Origin: an uncultured Alphaproteobacteria bacterium
GTDB taxonomy: Bacteria > Pseudomonadota > Alphaproteobacteria > HIMB59
Assembly: GCA_902521155.1 (NCBI GenBank)
Contig: CABYQR010000011.1
Span: forward strand, 1 to 36,917
Reading direction: 5' to 3'
DNA length: 36,917 nt
Shown: positions 35,014 through 36,917 of the stretch, one piece after another
Position numbering within the stretch: the stretch's first letter is position 1
Layout: each line of letters begins with the position of its first letter
The notes under the pieces: model-generated
What the model saw: the letters and a program-made list of their open reading frames with translations, nothing else
Database searches by the model: none
What the model was told of the DNA's origin: nothing
Program-made: the position numbers and the translations under genes

Positions 35014-36066
35014 TCAATTAAGATTATTAGATAATTTTACTTTAATGATTTCATTATTTGATCCTATTCTTATCCTTGGACCCCAAGTAGCAACACCTGA
35101 ACTAACATACAAAAAATTTTTACCAGATAGATACAAACCATAAATTTCTGGAAATCTTATTTTTACTATTAAATTGAAAGGAAATATTTGACCATTATGA
35201 GTATGGCCAGAGAGCATTAAATCGACATCATTTTTTATTTGCTTCCACAATGAAGGTTGGTGAACTGCAAGAAGATTAAAGTTATCTTTCTTGGCCAATT
35301 TGATGTATTCCTTTTTTTTATCATTAATCGATAAATTGTCATTTATTCCTATCAAATTTATTTCATCCAATAAAATAGATTGATTATCTAATATTTTAAT
35401 TCCCACAGATTTTAAATCATCGAGGTGTTTTTGATGGTTTTGGATATAATATTCATGATTGCCTGTCACAAAAAAAATAGGACATCTTATTTCTTTTAAA
35501 ACAGAAAGGTCTTTTATATGGAATGAACTACTATCAATCAAATCACCTCCTATTAATAAAAACTCAGGATTTATTTCATTTACTTTGGAAACTATTTTTG
35601 TGAGAGATTTGGGATGATTGGAGCCAATATGAACATCACTTATAAAAACAAAAATATGGTCTTTATTTATTGAGGCATTTTTGATATTTAAATTTTTAAT
35701 TTTTAAGGATCTAGCATTCAAAAAGCCATATACCAAAAGGGGTATTTGAAAAGAGAAAAAAGAAATTAATTTATATTTATCAGGAACGTCTAAAAGTAGC
35801 TCGATTAAGAGAAGGGGTATTATAATAAAAAGTGAGACGCTTCCTATTCCAACACCCTCGTATACAAAAAACTTTAAAATTTTATTACTATTTTTAGATC
35901 TAAAATAATAAAGACATATGAAATAAATAACTAAAGTAGATGATATTATTTCAAAATATGAACCGGGCCTTCCTATCCATGAGGCTAAAATTTCAAATGG
36001 AAAAATAAAAACTAGGTATGTAAATATAAGTAATATAAATAAGGGTGTAATAACACTAAGCTTCAT
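35014..36066 (-). CDS. Membrane-anchored metallophosphoesterase (YaeI/YkuE-like)
   Basis: From the ATG at 36066 the protein has 350 residues: three to four N-terminal membrane helices (to about residue 120), then a calcineurin-type phosphoesterase domain. Metal motifs are in order: FISDVHIGSNH, GGDLIDSSS, TGNHEYY, LAVHQP and SGHTHNGQIFPF. Relatives act on UDP-diacylglucosamine or other membrane phosphodiesters; the substrate here is open. A longer frame from 36126 exists but would add sequence inside the upstream transporter gene, so I reject that start. It overlaps the EamA gene end by 11 bases. Confidence 0.88.
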   Translation of the reverse strand: MKLSVITPLFILLIFTYLVFIFPFEILASWIGRPGSYFEIISSTLVIYFICLYYFRSKNSNKILKFFVYEGVGIGSVSLFIIIPLLLIELLLDVPDKYKLISFFSFQIPLLVYGFLNARSLKIKNLNIKNASINKDHIFVFISDVHIGSNHPKSLTKIVSKVNEINPEFLLIGGDLIDSSSFHIKDLSVLKEIRCPIFFVTGNHEYYIQNHQKHLDDLKSVGIKILDNQSILLDEINLIGINDNLSINDKKKEYIKLAKKDNFNLLAVHQPSLWKQIKNDVDLMLSGHTHNGQIFPFNLIVKIRFPEIYGLYLSGKNFLYVSSGVATWGPRIRIGSNNEIIKVKLSNNLN

Positions 36067-36910
36067 TTTTATTTTTATCGAAATAAAATAGTATGATACC
36101 CGCTGAAAAGACAAGAATAATTCCAATATAATTAAATAAAGTTGGAAGTTGTTGGAATACTAACCATCCTAATATTACTCCGTATATTAATTGAAAATAA
36201 CTTGTCATGCCATAAATAGAAGCAGGTAGCATTCTAGACCCATAAACAATTGCGCTAATTCCTAAACCTGCGAATACACCGCCTATAATTGAAAATGATA
36301 TGTCATATAATGTCATGGGGTAAAATTGAAATTTCATAGCTAATAGAAAGGCTATAACACTGATAACCATACTAAAAAAAGAAGCCGAAAAAGAAGTTGA
36401 TAAATTAAAATACTTTCTTGTTAGAAGATTTGTGGAGGCTATGCAAAATGCACCTACAAAAACGAAAATTACTCCTAGAATTGAAACTTGATTATTTCCA
36501 AAAGGTTCTGCAGAAATTATTACACCCAGAAAACCTAAGAAAATTGTAACAATTCTAATAAAATTTATATTCTCACTGAGGAATAAATGAGACATTATTA
36601 AAAGCATTAAGGGAGAAGTAAATAAGACTGGATAAACAACAGAAAGCGGGAGTCTCAAAACACCTAATAGCACAAATAAGAAACCTAGTGTATGTAATAA
36701 GCCCCTAATAAGTTGGAATACGTAGTTTTGATTTTTATAGAATCGAAGACCGTGATTTTTTAATATTAAAAAGGTTAGGGGAATTAAAGAAAACAAAGCA
36801 TTTAAAAATAGAAGCTGTAATATGGGGTAGTCAGATCCTAATAATTTAATAACAGTGTCCATTGACACCATAAAAACGTAACCACTCAAAGAAATGAAAA
36901 ATGGAAACAT
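36056..36910 (-). CDS. EamA/DMT-family permease, start near window edge
   Basis: This drug/metabolite-type transporter has about ten membrane helices arranged as two EamA repeats (about 5-135 and 145-278). Typical signs are SMDTVIKLL in helix 1, LLGVLRLPLSVVYPVLFTSPL ahead of helix 4, and SAIVYGSRMLPASIYGM in the second repeat. The visible ATG at 36910 gives 284 residues, but the frame is open to the window end seven bases further, so a few N-terminal residues may be missing. Substrate unknown. It is coupled to the downstream phosphoesterase gene. Confidence 0.85.
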   Translation of the reverse strand: MFPFFISLSGYVFMVSMDTVIKLLGSDYPILQLLFLNALFSLIPLTFLILKNHGLRFYKNQNYVFQLIRGLLHTLGFLFVLLGVLRLPLSVVYPVLFTSPLMLLIMSHLFLSENINFIRIVTIFLGFLGVIISAEPFGNNQVSILGVIFVFVGAFCIASTNLLTRKYFNLSTSFSASFFSMVISVIAFLLAMKFQFYPMTLYDISFSIIGGVFAGLGISAIVYGSRMLPASIYGMTSYFQLIYGVILGWLVFQQLPTLFNYIGIILVFSAGIILFYFDKNKNEA

Positions 36911-36917
36911 ATAGGAT

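Noticed and set aside
36067-36126. An upstream start for the metallophosphoesterase gene
   Set aside because: It would add 20 residues overlapping the EamA gene. The ATG at 36066 begins directly before the first membrane helix.

Overview
The window reads as an AT-rich, very compact chromosomal segment of an alphaproteobacterium, most likely a streamlined marine one. The evidence is the gene order rpmH-rnpA-yidD-yidC-engB-HAD-dapD-dapE, def-fmt-truA, dnaX-ybaB-recR with an SRP RNA beside dnaX, and kdsB-pheA next to a CycM-type cytochrome c. Alphaproteobacterial families (DUF1192, IalB, a SAM-II riboswitch before metY) agree, as do many overlapping gene ends. A SAR11-like or HIMB59/AEGEAN-169-like lineage is possible, but the sequence alone cannot settle it. 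I see no prophage, insertion sequence or CRISPR array.

Layout. 1-6.5 kb: F1 ATP synthase genes and priA. atpH-atpA-atpG lie on the minus strand. A 5'-cut atpD and a 3'-cut atpC lie on the plus strand, meeting atpG tail to tail near 1,455. Both atpG and atpC lose conserved C-terminal sequence exactly there, which points to an inverted chimera or a real inversion. 6.5-11.6 kb: xerC, then a sulfate activation locus (cysQ divergent from cysD-cysNC). CysD carries a roughly 193-residue N-terminal extension that I do not recognise. 11.6-14.1 kb: small accessory genes (DUF2141, DUF1330, DUF1192, a tiny lipoprotein, a class I amidotransferase, an alpha/beta-barrel protein) around an AT-rich spacer with DnaA-box-like 9-mers. 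14.1-16.2 kb: SAM-II riboswitch, metY, a small membrane protein and tRNA-Arg(ACG). 16.2-23.3 kb: panC, then rpmH to dapE and a peroxiredoxin. 23.3-31.2 kb: minus-strand housekeeping genes (glycosyltransferase, truA, fmt, def, recR, ybaB, dnaX, SRP RNA, pheA, kdsB) interrupted by one plus-strand thioesterase. 31.2-36.9 kb: cytochrome c, an AmpG-like permease, a secreted Ala-rich protein of unknown function, an IalB protein, a metallophosphoesterase and an EamA transporter at the right edge.

How they fit together. CysD/CysNC make APS and PAPS, and CysQ removes the PAP by-product. MetY joins sulfide to O-acetylhomoserine under SAM control. DapD/DapE make diaminopimelate for lysine and cell wall, and an AmpG-like permease may recycle wall fragments. 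RnpA, YidD, YidC and the SRP RNA form a tRNA-maturation and membrane-insertion block. Def and Fmt handle the formyl group at the protein N-terminus.

The observations most worth a second look are the atpG/atpC junction, the CysD extension, paired A10 tracts in the dnaX linker where either shifted frame stops at once, loss of two of the four zinc cysteines in DnaX, the SAM-II riboswitch with a hairpin over the metY ribosome-binding site, and the Ala-rich secreted protein. I did not find a clearly new multi-gene system.
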